This document shows positions 25,581 to 34,036 of a stretch of 64,000 nt of DNA, in pieces. Both the position numbers and the translations under genes were made by a program. The stretch comes from Acidobacteriota bacterium. GTDB taxonomy: Bacteria > Acidobacteriota > UBA6911 > RPQK01 > JACQSY01. Within the stretch, counting starts at the first letter, position 1; each line of letters begins with the position of its first letter. Location of the stretch: the NCBI GenBank assembly GCA_016211085.1, contig JACQSY010000015.1, forward strand, positions 36,665 to 100,664. Reading direction: 5' to 3'. Under the pieces are notes generated by a model. The model had not been told where the DNA came from. It searched no databases and was given only the letters and a program-made list of their open reading frames with translations.

Positions 25581-27515
25581 TCAACGTTTCTCAGAACGCA
25601 GCTTTTTTAAGTCCGCCAGTTTCTCACGCACTTTCTTGAATTCTTCTCCGTCCTTGGCGAAGAACACAGACTGCTCGTAGAAATGTAGAGCCTTTTCGTA
25701 GTTTCCAAGTTTGGTGTACAGGTCACCCAAGTGATCAAAGATGGTCGGGTCGTTATCGGTCAGTTGAGCTGCACGGGTAAGATTGATTTCGGCCAATTCC
25801 AATTGATTGAGCCTGAAGTAAACCCAGCCGAGACTGTCAAGGTATGCGCCGTTATACGGATCCAGCTCCACAGCCCTTTTTATGTAGGAAAGTGCTTCAT
25901 TCAAGCGCACGCCGCGATCGGCCAGCATGTAGCCCAAATAATTCAAGACGCCGTCATGGTCTGCGTTGTGGTCCAAAATCTTCTTGAAGACTTCTTCAGC
26001 GCTTTCGAATTCCTTTTTCCTTTCGAAGACAGCGCCCAGCTGAAACTGCATCCTTTCGCTATCGGGCTTATGAGAGAGGCCCTCCCGGATAGTTTTTTCT
26101 GCGTCACGCAATTTATTGCGGTCCACATAAAGTTGGCTGAGCGCAAGATAAAATTGTTCCTCATCGGGTTTGGCGCGAATATGTTCTCGCACCACTTCCA
26201 CAGCCGCGTCGAACCTGTCGGCAGCGGCCAACACCTGAGCGCGGGCAACAGCGACGCTGGCCTCTTGAGGATTCTTTCTAATCAGTTGTTCACTTGCCGA
26301 AAGTGCTTCATCCAGTTTTCCAGCATCCCTCAGAACGTAAACCAGCCGTAATGCAGGCAGGTAATCGTCAGGACTGTTGCCCTTCATCTGGCGGAAAATT
26401 TCTGCCGCTTTGTCAAACTGGCGGGTGGCCTGATACAGCATGCCCAGCTGAGTGCGAAACAAATCACGATTCTGCAGCTGTCCCGGCGAATACTTTCCGT
26501 CGCTCGATTCTGTGATCTTCAGGAGATGATCAAACTTCTCTATGGCTTGAAGACGCTCTCCCAGCTCCGCCAGGATTCGGCCCAACTCGTAATTGGCCTC
26601 CACGTGATTGGAGTCCACTCGGAGCACCGAATAAAACGCTTCAGCAGCTTCTGAGTACTGCTTATTGTCCCGCAACGACTTTCCGAGGTGCAGGTGGATT
26701 TCAATATTTTGGAGGTTTTGCGCAGCGAGATCGCGCAGAATGGGTATCGCTTCCCGGTAGCGTTTCTGTTCTGAGAGAAGCACTCCCAGCTTCGTGCTCA
26801 CTTCTGCATCTGAGCCGTACTTTAGAGCCCGGCTATAAGTTTCAATCGCCTTCTGGTAATCACGTTTTTCCTCGTAAACACGGGCCAGGAGCTTCAAATG
26901 GTCCAGGTTGCTCTCCCGTAATTTCAACGACCGTTCCAGAGTCTCAATGGCCTGGTCCAGCTCTTTCAACTCGATGTGGGCCAGCGCCTTGAAGTAATAA
27001 CCCTGAACTGACGGCTGCAACTCGTTCAAATGGGAAAACAGCTGTTCGGCAACCCGGTAGTTCTTTCTGATGAGTTGAAGCCTGCCCAGCGAATAAAGTG
27101 CCTCATAATGATCCGGTTCCAGTTCCAGAACCCGGCTGAATTCTTCAACCGCCTTGTCCAGCATCCCTTCCTGTCCACTTTCACGATAGCCAAAATAGAT
27201 CTGGCCCAACAGAAAATGGGGTTCCGGATCATTGGGGTTACGTTTTATCGCAGCCTGACATTCTTCGACCGCACGCCTCAGTTCGCCTGACTCCCAGAGC
27301 GTTCGCGCAAATTCCATCCTCAAGTAAGCGCTCTCGGGATCAATCGCGATTGCTTTCTCGAACTGCGCGATCGATTCTGAGTACTCCTTATGAAAGTCAT
27401 GCATTTTGGCAAGGCTGAAGTGGTAATAAGCTTTGGCCTTTTCGTCAGCAGCGGCCAGCGTGACGTTACTGACAAGGACAAGAATCAGCGAAAGCAGAAG
27501 CGAAGCGAAATGCAT
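25581..27515 (-). CDS. Secreted TPR-repeat protein
   Basis: A protein of 644 aa with a signal peptide (residues 1-22, ending ...NVTLAAA) and about 15 tetratricopeptide repeats over the rest of the chain, each with the usual A/G/Y/P pattern. Probably a periplasmic or outer-membrane scaffold; the partner is unknown. Its own promoter lies right before the ATG, and it runs into ispE with a 7-bp gap, so the two may be co-transcribed. Confidence 0.82.
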   Translation of the reverse strand: MHFASLLLSLILVLVSNVTLAAADEKAKAYYHFSLAKMHDFHKEYSESIAQFEKAIAIDPESAYLRMEFARTLWESGELRRAVEECQAAIKRNPNDPEPHFLLGQIYFGYRESGQEGMLDKAVEEFSRVLELEPDHYEALYSLGRLQLIRKNYRVAEQLFSHLNELQPSVQGYYFKALAHIELKELDQAIETLERSLKLRESNLDHLKLLARVYEEKRDYQKAIETYSRALKYGSDAEVSTKLGVLLSEQKRYREAIPILRDLAAQNLQNIEIHLHLGKSLRDNKQYSEAAEAFYSVLRVDSNHVEANYELGRILAELGERLQAIEKFDHLLKITESSDGKYSPGQLQNRDLFRTQLGMLYQATRQFDKAAEIFRQMKGNSPDDYLPALRLVYVLRDAGKLDEALSASEQLIRKNPQEASVAVARAQVLAAADRFDAAVEVVREHIRAKPDEEQFYLALSQLYVDRNKLRDAEKTIREGLSHKPDSERMQFQLGAVFERKKEFESAEEVFKKILDHNADHDGVLNYLGYMLADRGVRLNEALSYIKRAVELDPYNGAYLDSLGWVYFRLNQLELAEINLTRAAQLTDNDPTIFDHLGDLYTKLGNYEKALHFYEQSVFFAKDGEEFKKVREKLADLKKLRSEKR

Positions 27516-27522
27516 GGTAGAT

Positions 27523-27531
27523 ATTATGTCA
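27523..27531 (-). promoter_or_regulatory. Extended -10 promoter of the TPR gene
   Basis: TGACATAAT on the minus strand ends 7 nt before the ATG at 27515. No ribosome binding site, so the mRNA is predicted to be leaderless. Confidence 0.45.
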
Positions 27532-27539
27532 CAGACGAA

Positions 27540-30272
27540 TCATTCAACAACTGTAGCCACCCTCTGTGCCGGAACAATGGACATGAGTTCGAGGTCATCT
27601 GCAAAAAAAAGTTCCAATCCCACCAGAGGTTGGTCCGAAGTGATACGAATGAATCCATCCAACATGGGAGGCAGGTCGGGAAATAACTCTTTTAGTAGCC
27701 GTATCTCCCGGGCTCCGGCAGGAATAGCAAACCTTCGATTGGCCTTCTTTGTTCCCAAGGCGTCAAATACCTCCATTGTCACGTCAGCGCTCAAGCCACC
27801 CGGATTGACCAAAGCAACTCCCGTAGAAAGTCCTAGGCTTTGTGCCACGTGGGAGAAGACAAAATCTGAAAGAAGGACCGGCTGCAGCGGTATTGCCGTC
27901 ATAGCTTTTCCTGAAAACGCCTGGATCTCGATGTTGCCGGCAATGCCTGTATGACTGCTCTCGACTAAAACCCAACCGGAAACTGCCGTGCCGTTGTCAG
28001 TTAAACCAAAGAGTTCCGCTATGTCGCGGCGGAGCGACTGACCCGGTTCCATTTCAAGCGTCACTATCGCCAGCTGCTGTCCCTGATTCCCCTTCAGCGT
28101 GAGCTGAACGGACGCTTTTTCGGAGCCTACATAAACCAGGGTTAGAAACGTGTTGGAACCGTTAAAAAGAGCGACCTGAGGCGCATATTGCGTCTTGTCA
28201 AGCCGCGCCCTGGACCCGGTCAGGGGAATGGCATTCAGGCTCGCCAGCCGCTCAGAATCAAAGTATCGCTCAAAGGCGATCACCCCTTCCCGGCTCTGGA
28301 AGACCAGAAAGCCGGATTGAAAGTCCTTGAAAGCATTCTCAGAAAATAGGCCCTCTTGCTTATCATCGGCTGGATTGGGGTCACGAACCAAAGCAACCAA
28401 ACTCGCGTTCCCCACCAGCGAACGGTCAATTTCCTCCAGCGTGGTGCCCCCCGAACTTACAAGAGCAATGCTAACGGTTGTCGGGTTCAAATTGGGATTC
28501 ACTACTACCACCTCGGTTTGAAATCCGTCAGTCACACGGACTTCCGGCAGTAACAGCTCAGTTCCCGTGAAAAATGACGCCAGACCCCCATCGAGGCGCT
28601 TTAGAGAATGATCTCCAGTCATGAAAAAGCTGCTGAATCGAGGGCTTTCGATATCGAATTCAGCCCATCCTTGCAGGCTTTGTCCGGCAGACACGTTAAA
28701 CAGACCGGCTGCAGTGCGTGCGAGTTGGTTTCCCGGACTCAGGCGAATTCTGACAGGATTGGTAACCTCCACAACCTCGGGGGTCTCCCGATTGTCCGTG
28801 AAAACCGCGCCTTCGATGTCAAACCCCTTCAAGAGAATCTCAGATTCCAAGCCGGAATTGTTAGTTACCGCCACCCCGGTAAACCACTGGTCGGTCGCAA
28901 GCAGGCGAGGTATCACAAAACGTTGAGTTGGCCTCAACAAATCAACCGTGTTGGCGTTGAAATTCAGAACGGTGATCACGCTGCCATCAGGCGACAAGGA
29001 AACATCAAGCGGCGCCGCGGAGACCGCAAAAGTGACCCCTCCCGAGGTGCGCTCCACAGTCTTGCCCACCTTGACAGAACGGATGAACTCCCCCGCCCCC
29101 ATATGAAAGACCAGTAAAACGTCATCAATCGGAGCTGGAATGTAAAGCAAAGAGCCATCTGCGGAGAATACCGGACGCGTCGTGGACTTAAAATCCCCGA
29201 AAGGAACGCTAAAAACCTTCAACTCCTGCGTGGCAGGCTCAATAAAAACTAGGCTAAGGCCCGTGAGTACCACAAATGACTTGCCATTGGGTGTCGTTCC
29301 TGAATAAGCCGGCAATCCTCCAATCTCAAAAATTTTCACCACTTCACCCGTTTGCAAATCAAGCATCAGGGCGTGGTCTGTGGCCAAAGCGGGCACCAAA
29401 GCGAACCCCGAGGAGCTATTCTCGCGATCTGTGATAAGACCGAATCTTCCATCGGCTGTAAGCGCGACGCGGTCGGAGGCAAAGAAATCATGTACCGGTT
29501 CATCGGCTTTCACCTCTGGCGCGATGGAAGTGCGTACAGAAAAATTGGCAGTGTCGATGATTTGGACCGAATCAGGAACCTCACGCCGGTCCACAAAGGG
29601 CGAGCCCACCAGGACCGCCGCAAGAAAACTGTAGTCCGCCGCCATGGTCAGCGCACTGGGACGGCTTCCCTCTTCCAGTTTGAGACGAGGAGTAATCTCA
29701 GTGGCGTCGTCCACCCTGAAACGAATGATCTCGTCTGTACCTGAAGAAGCCACAAAGCCTGTCTTGCTGTCCGCTGAGAAAACAATGTTATTCGCAAAGG
29801 AAAAAAGAACGTTGGTCAACTCCAGTGCCTTGACTTGTAGAGTCACTGTTTCAATGACCGTGATGGAGCCAATCAGTTTCCCCTGATTCCTGCCCGGCTG
29901 GGGTAGATTATCGGAAAAGAAGAGCGAAACTACCGCCAGTTTTTTCCCGTCCGGCGTCAAAGTGATTAGCGCGGGGGTTTTCCCTACCGGGATTAAATGG
30001 GTGATGCGACCTGTACTCAGGTCAAAAACCGCCACTTGATCGGATCCTGTGTAACTCACAAAAGCCCTGCCGCTCTCTGGAGGAATCACGACATTTGGAG
30101 AAAAATTCAGGTCCGTGCTCTCCGAAGCTTCCGAAAGCGGGATTGTGTTGATGTCAAACTTGAGTTCCTGTTGCTCGGCTGATGGATCAACCGTTGCCAC
30201 AAGTCTTTGAGCGCTGGCTGAAACTCCGGAAAAAAGAAGAAATAGAAATGAGAATGCAAAGCAATAATACAT
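27540..30272 (-). CDS. Large secreted beta-propeller protein with four C-terminal modules
   Basis: I do not recognise a named family. A signal peptide (MYYCFAFSFLFLLFSG..., cut near ASA) is followed by a seven-bladed-type propeller of YVTN/lactonase appearance (about residues 55-450) with motifs such as PDGKKLAVVS and SPDGSVITVL. The C-terminal half holds four copies of a roughly 110-residue module, each opening with a P-x-V-x-x-x-x-F/L-x-T-x-V-x-x-x-N-P-like strand pair and closing with a segment like DGFIRITSDQPLVGLELF. It may bind surfaces or partners outside the cell. I start at the ATG at 30272 (910 aa); a GTG at 30284 is also possible. Confidence 0.7.
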   Translation of the reverse strand: MYYCFAFSFLFLLFSGVSASAQRLVATVDPSAEQQELKFDINTIPLSEASESTDLNFSPNVVIPPESGRAFVSYTGSDQVAVFDLSTGRITHLIPVGKTPALITLTPDGKKLAVVSLFFSDNLPQPGRNQGKLIGSITVIETVTLQVKALELTNVLFSFANNIVFSADSKTGFVASSGTDEIIRFRVDDATEITPRLKLEEGSRPSALTMAADYSFLAAVLVGSPFVDRREVPDSVQIIDTANFSVRTSIAPEVKADEPVHDFFASDRVALTADGRFGLITDRENSSSGFALVPALATDHALMLDLQTGEVVKIFEIGGLPAYSGTTPNGKSFVVLTGLSLVFIEPATQELKVFSVPFGDFKSTTRPVFSADGSLLYIPAPIDDVLLVFHMGAGEFIRSVKVGKTVERTSGGVTFAVSAAPLDVSLSPDGSVITVLNFNANTVDLLRPTQRFVIPRLLATDQWFTGVAVTNNSGLESEILLKGFDIEGAVFTDNRETPEVVEVTNPVRIRLSPGNQLARTAAGLFNVSAGQSLQGWAEFDIESPRFSSFFMTGDHSLKRLDGGLASFFTGTELLLPEVRVTDGFQTEVVVVNPNLNPTTVSIALVSSGGTTLEEIDRSLVGNASLVALVRDPNPADDKQEGLFSENAFKDFQSGFLVFQSREGVIAFERYFDSERLASLNAIPLTGSRARLDKTQYAPQVALFNGSNTFLTLVYVGSEKASVQLTLKGNQGQQLAIVTLEMEPGQSLRRDIAELFGLTDNGTAVSGWVLVESSHTGIAGNIEIQAFSGKAMTAIPLQPVLLSDFVFSHVAQSLGLSTGVALVNPGGLSADVTMEVFDALGTKKANRRFAIPAGAREIRLLKELFPDLPPMLDGFIRITSDQPLVGLELFFADDLELMSIVPAQRVATVVE

Positions 30273-30309
30273 AAAAGTGCACACACTAAAAATTCAATGC
30301 AAAAGCTTG

Positions 30310-30339
30310 ATTATACGATGAGTGTCGGATCACTAACAA
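30310..30339 (-). promoter_or_regulatory. Promoter of the beta-propeller gene
   Basis: On the minus strand TTGTTA (30339-30334) and a perfect TATAAT (30315-30310) are 18 nt apart. The leader would be about 30 nt. This separates the propeller gene from the DciA-like gene upstream. Confidence 0.45.
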
Positions 30340-30380
30340 CACGCGGATGAGCTAATAACAACAGGAAAGCTCCACAGGAG

Positions 30381-30716
30381 TCAAATGCTTTCTGAGATTT
30401 GAAATTCGAGTCGTTTAACAAGTACACAATTCCACAACGAATTGATGCTTTGAAGCAGTAATGAACCGAGACTTGCAAGCTGGTCTTGCCAAACCGGCGA
30501 TGCCACCGAAAGGATTAGAGTGCCGTTCTGTAATCCGGCAGGAAGGCACTTGCGGGCAACATCCGCCCCTACAATGCGAGGCCAGAGCTCTTTCAAAAAA
30601 ATCAGGCTTACTTCTTCATCGGCTGCGATTGAGCTCAAAAAATTTGAAAGAAACGCTCCAATCTTTTCCGGCTGCCCTGATCGTGCTTCCACGAGTAGAT
30701 TGTTGGATCTGGTCAT
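30381..30716 (-). CDS. dciA: DUF721 / DciA-like helicase-loading protein
   Basis: Small protein (111 aa) with the DUF721 core: a helical N-terminus, then LWPRIVGADVARKCLPAGL and TLILSVASPVWQDQLASL. DciA is the ancestral loader of the replicative helicase in bacteria without DnaC or DnaI; DnaB is encoded at 17.4 kb. Starts 3 bp after the stop of the selenoprotein candidate, so the two are probably co-transcribed. Confidence 0.75.
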   Translation of the reverse strand: MTRSNNLLVEARSGQPEKIGAFLSNFLSSIAADEEVSLIFLKELWPRIVGADVARKCLPAGLQNGTLILSVASPVWQDQLASLGSLLLQSINSLWNCVLVKRLEFQISESI

Positions 30717-30719
30717 GGC

Positions 30720-31646
30720 TTAATATGCCCCCGGCGGAAGCTTTGCAGAGAGTTCCTGCTGTTGTCGCAGCAACTCGGCATTCTCTGGAACTCCGGCTTT
30801 CAACTCTATGAAATCGGGTTCAACTTTCTGAATTTTTCCGCCCTCGTCAAAATAAAAACTCAGCTGTCCCAGGTATTGACCCTTATCCACCGTGGGTAGA
30901 ATGATCGCATTGTTCACGCGTTCAGGAGTAGGAATGATAACTCTCTTTTCCGCCAGAAGAATGGCCCTTATTTCAGGGTGCCGGATGGCCAACTTCGTAG
31001 CCGTACCTCGTGAAATTGCCCCCAACAAAACAAGAAAATCCACACGGTCCTTGAGCGACGTCTTGGCCCGGTCCAATGCCTCGTCTGGGTCCAGAGCGCT
31101 AAAACCCGAATTGGGCTTTACACTGTCAGGACTGCTCAGACCCAGGAATCCAATACGGATATTCTTGCTGAGTTTCATTTCAGCTCCCGGGATTTCCAAA
31201 ACTGTCTGAACAGCCGGGGCCGGGAGCGATTTAGATCGCGGGCCCAGGTTAGTCGAAATGATGACGGTGCGCCTTGCCGCTTGTGAGAGAGTTTTCCAGT
31301 AAAAGAGGTCCTCGGGTGCAAGGTTCAAAACGTGAAGAGGCAAGGCTGAAAGACTTTCCATCATCAACGCGTTCACTAGGTCCGCATTCGGGCCGGGGGG
31401 CTTCAGATAATTTCCACTATCCACATGAAGCACATAAGCTCCCGTCCTCTTCTCATAATCATGCGCATAGCCGGCTCGCCGAGCCAGCCCCCCTGTGGGA
31501 TTATTCTTTCAGCCACATGGTTCAAAATTGCCTGCAATAAAACCGGTGAAGAACAGGGTGAGGATTCGGGGCGGCGCAGCAGTGGCTTGAAAAAAAATCA
31601 GGCCCAACCCCACCAGGGCGAGAAAAATACATCCCGGTCGGCGCAT
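30720..31646 (-). CDS. Secreted 5'-nucleotidase-like protein with in-frame TGA (probable selenoprotein)
   Basis: One frame runs from the ATG at 31646 to the TAA at 30720, interrupted only by TGA at 31511-31509 (codon 46). Translated through, it gives 308 aa: a signal peptide (MRRPGCIFLALVGLGLIFF, then QATAA), then LTLFFTGFIAGNFEPCG-U-KNNPTGG and LARRAGYAHDYEK. Relatives in the calcineurin-like 5'-nucleotidase superfamily carry EPCGC with GGLARRA, so the TGA stands where they have Cys. The LHVDSGN and LNLAPEDL segments match DAGD and GNHE positions, but the GNHE metal ligands are degenerate, so phosphatase activity is doubtful. A SECIS-like hairpin follows the TGA. A single-base nonsense mutation of a Cys codon is the alternative. 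Divergent from the HNH gene; 3 bp before the DciA-like gene. Confidence 0.75.
31470..31488 (-). promoter_or_regulatory. SECIS-like stem-loop after the in-frame TGA
   Basis: On the minus strand GCTGGCTC (31488-31481), loop GGC (31480-31478) and GAGCCGGC (31477-31470) pair over 8 bp with one G-T pair. The stem begins 20 nt and the loop 28 nt after the TGA. Bacterial SECIS elements, as I recall the published rules, need a loop 16-37 nt after the TGA with a G among its first two bases; both hold. Confidence 0.65.
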
Positions 31647-31693
31647 GGGCTCATTTTAGTTGAAGACCGTGTATCAGTAAACGCGTACGAATC

Positions 31694-31725
31694 TTGACAA
31701 AAGATTTCGACTCGTTAGATAAAAT
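31694..31725 (+). promoter_or_regulatory. Promoter of the HNH gene
   Basis: A perfect TTGACA (31694-31699) is followed by overlapping -10 candidates GATAAA (31718-31723, spacer 18) and TAAAAT (31720-31725, spacer 20). The ATG at 31737 is 11 nt after the latter. The complement of the -35 region reads TTGTCA, so the divergent gene may share it. Confidence 0.5.
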
Positions 31726-31736
31726 GGGTTGATTCT

Positions 31737-32276
31737 ATGGAACACACGTTGGTTTTAAACGCGAGTTACGAGCCGCTTCAGATTGTTTCCTGGAAACGGG
31801 CCATTCGAATGCTATTCCAGGAAAAAGTGGAAGTCGTAGCAGAATACGATCGTGAAATTCGCAGCGTGACGGTTTCCATCAAGCTCCCCTCCGTGCTTCG
31901 ACTTCTCCAATATGCCAGGGTTAAGCGCAATCACCATCAGGTAAAGTTCACGCGTAGCAATCTCTACGCTCGCGACGGCTATCGCTGCCAGTACTGCGGC
32001 GAACGAGTGGCCCTGAGTGAATTGACCTATGACCATGTCATCCCGGTGGCGCGCGGCGGCGGAAAAACGTGGGAAAACATTGTCACCTGCTGCATTCCCT
32101 GTAATCGCAGGAAAGGCGATCGAACCCCCGATGAAGCGGGGTTGTCGTTGCTGCGCGAGCCCAAAGCCCCTGCTGGTTTTCCTCAAAAAGTTCATTTCCT
32201 GCTGTACCAAAAGAAAGCTCCGGAAAGCTGGCGCAATTATATTTTTCTAAATGTGGGGCTGTCATTTCAGCTCTAA
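31737..32276 (+). CDS. HNH endonuclease family protein
   Basis: A protein of 179 aa widely conserved in bacteria without settled role. The N-terminal part (LVLNASYEPLQIVSWKRAI) is characteristic, and the HNH nuclease fold is complete: CQYC, DHVIPVARGG, ENIVTCCIPCNRRKG with zinc-binding Cys pairs and catalytic His. Its last 26 bp overlap the next gene. Likely a housekeeping nuclease rather than part of a mobile element. Confidence 0.85.
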   Translation: MEHTLVLNASYEPLQIVSWKRAIRMLFQEKVEVVAEYDREIRSVTVSIKLPSVLRLLQYARVKRNHHQVKFTRSNLYARDGYRCQYCGERVALSELTYDHVIPVARGGGKTWENIVTCCIPCNRRKGDRTPDEAGLSLLREPKAPAGFPQKVHFLLYQKKAPESWRNYIFLNVGLSFQL

Positions 32277-32940
32277 ACGGCCGGCATTGGCCGTTTTTGC
32301 ACGCTATCCCCGCCTGGGAACTGTTAAAACTCGCTTGCTCGGGGTTTTGAAACCTCAAGAGTGCCTGGACTTGCATCTTTCCCTTCTTTTGGACACGCTG
32401 GAACGAGTCTCCACTATTCCCGGCAGCACAGTTTGGCTGTATCTTTCGGACTGTAGCCCCGACGAAATGGCGTCGTTTTGCACGTCTTCGCATATCTCGG
32501 AAAAGGTCCAGGTGCGGCGTCAGGACGGCCGTGACTTGGGTGAACGGCTTTGCAACGGGCTTGAACAGATGCTCCAAACCTGCCGGCCTGTCATCTTGCT
32601 CGGGAGCGATAGCCCCACCCTTCCGCTCAATTACCTCCGGAAAGCGATCAGAATCCTTAGACAGTCTCCGGTGGTGCTTGGCCCTACTGAAGATGGTGGT
32701 TACTATTTGTTGGGTTTGCAGGATTTTCGAGTCGATTTGTTTCAGGCGATCGCATGGGGCACTTCCGCGGTCCTCCAGCAGACACTCCAGAACCTGCGGG
32801 GACAAAATCCAGTATTGCTGCCGATATGGTACGATGTGGACGTTCCGGACGATTTGACCCGCTTGAAAAGAGATCTCAGCCGATCATTTGAAGGATATCC
32901 ACTCCGGACCGCGCACCTCTTGCAAGAACTGGTAAACTGA
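32251..32940 (+). CDS. DUF2064 / TIGR04282-type glycosyltransferase
   Basis: GT-A-like transferase (229 aa) of the family often annotated as arsenosugar-pathway glycosyltransferase. Motifs: FARYPRLGTVKTRL near the start, ILLGSDSPTLP for metal and nucleotide binding, GPTEDGGYYLLGL and DVDVPDDL. The substrate is unknown. The ATG at 32251 overlaps the end of the HNH gene by 26 bp, suggesting coupled translation. Confidence 0.8.
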   Translation: MWGCHFSSKRPALAVFARYPRLGTVKTRLLGVLKPQECLDLHLSLLLDTLERVSTIPGSTVWLYLSDCSPDEMASFCTSSHISEKVQVRRQDGRDLGERLCNGLEQMLQTCRPVILLGSDSPTLPLNYLRKAIRILRQSPVVLGPTEDGGYYLLGLQDFRVDLFQAIAWGTSAVLQQTLQNLRGQNPVLLPIWYDVDVPDDLTRLKRDLSRSFEGYPLRTAHLLQELVN

Positions 32941-33040
32941 AAAACGGGCAGGGCGAATCGCAGCACACCAACCGCCAAAATTTGATGTTTCCGGCTGAGA
33001 CTTTTTCTCCACGGACTCATCCTAGAAGTAGGGGAGTAAT

Positions 33041-33069
33041 TTGACTCAACGTGTCCCGCTTTTTAAAAT
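33041..33069 (+). promoter_or_regulatory. Sigma70-type promoter of tonB
   Basis: TTGACT (33041-33046), 17-bp spacer, TAAAAT (33064-33069). Transcription start near 33076 would leave an 18-nt leader without a clear ribosome binding site. Confidence 0.6.
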
Positions 33070-33093
33070 GGACCCAGCGGGCGACGCAAAAAA

Positions 33094-33987
33094 ATGTCCT
33101 TAAAACAAAACGGTTTTGACAACAAACTTCGCGCTTTCGTCGAAAGAATTCTTGCGGTCGAGACAGCCCCATCGAGGCGTAAATTCGCTGCCGATCCTTT
33201 CAACATTTTCGAGGATGATCTTTCGGAACGCCGCCTGCGCCAGATCGCTATTTTCCTGGCCCTTCTTCTTCATTTGATTCTGTTTTTGATATACCTGCCG
33301 ACGCGAAGCCAGGTCTTTATCCCAACTGAGCAAGTGGTGGTCTTGCGCTCTTTGGCCAAGCCAGGTTTGGTGGGGGGCGGTGGTGGAAGCTCACCTCAAG
33401 CAACTCCTCCTAAGCCTGTAAGCCAACCAGAAACCCCGAAAACTCCGGCAACGCTGATACCCATTCCTGATCCAACACCCGATGCTCCCGAAGTCATTCG
33501 CAAGAGGGAGATTGAACTACCCAAAGTGATTGAGGAAATCACGGAAAACTTTAACCTTGGAGAAATTAATGCTCCGGTGGGCTCTCCTGGAAAAGGTGGC
33601 AGTGGATCCGGCAGTGGTGCCGGAAGTGGGGTCGGAAGCGGCTCCGGAGGAGGAGCGGGTAGCGGTGAAGGCGGTGGAGTGGGAGACGGGAGTGGTCCCT
33701 ACGTGATGGGGAGCGGGATCACCAATCCCGAACTCCTGGTGCAGACCACGCCCAATTATACGGACGAGGCAATCAGGGCCAAGATCCAGGGGACAGTGTA
33801 CCTGCAGTGCATCATTCGCAAAGATGGGCGAGTAGACAGCTTTAAGGTCCTGAGGGGGTTAGGTTATGGGCTGGAAGAAAAAGCCATTCAAGAGATCGCA
33901 ACCAAATGGAGATTTCGTCCAGGTATGCTCAATGGGCGGCCCGTAGACGTCCTGGCTCACATTGAAGTGAGTTTTAACCTTCGCTAA
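33094..33987 (+). CDS. tonB: TonB family energy transducer
   Basis: Couples the proton gradient to outer-membrane receptors (297 aa). A cytoplasmic N-terminus of about 48 residues precedes one membrane segment (50-68). The periplasmic linker is partly Pro-rich (about 105-135) but then Gly/Ser-rich (about 165-205), unlike the classical Pro-Glu/Pro-Lys rod. The C-terminal domain (about 215-297) has the TonB strand [18 protein letters not shown] and [14 protein letters not shown] TonB-dependent receptor lies 5 kb downstream. No exbB or exbD here. Confidence 0.87.
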   Translation: MSLKQNGFDNKLRAFVERILAVETAPSRRKFAADPFNIFEDDLSERRLRQIAIFLALLLHLILFLIYLPTRSQVFIPTEQVVVLRSLAKPGLVGGGGGSSPQATPPKPVSQPETPKTPATLIPIPDPTPDAPEVIRKREIELPKVIEEITENFNLGEINAPVGSPGKGGSGSGSGAGSGVGSGSGGGAGSGEGGGVGDGSGPYVMGSGITNPELLVQTTPNYTDEAIRAKIQGTVYLQCIIRKDGRVDSFKVLRGLGYGLEEKAIQEIATKWRFRPGMLNGRPVDVLAHIEVSFNLR

Positions 33988-34036
33988 ATCCTCTAAATTT
34001 GCAACAATCTATTCCCGCAACAACAGGGAGTCCACT

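Noticed and set aside
30720..31433. Shorter reading of the nucleotidase-like gene from the GTG at 31433
   Set aside because: The frame upstream is coherent to an ATG with a signal peptide, and the GTG has no ribosome binding site. The short form would lose the conserved EPCG and GGLARRA segments.
33600..33700. GC-rich GGN repeats as a CRISPR or tandem-repeat locus
   Set aside because: They encode the Gly/Ser linker of TonB in frame; irregular units and no spacers.
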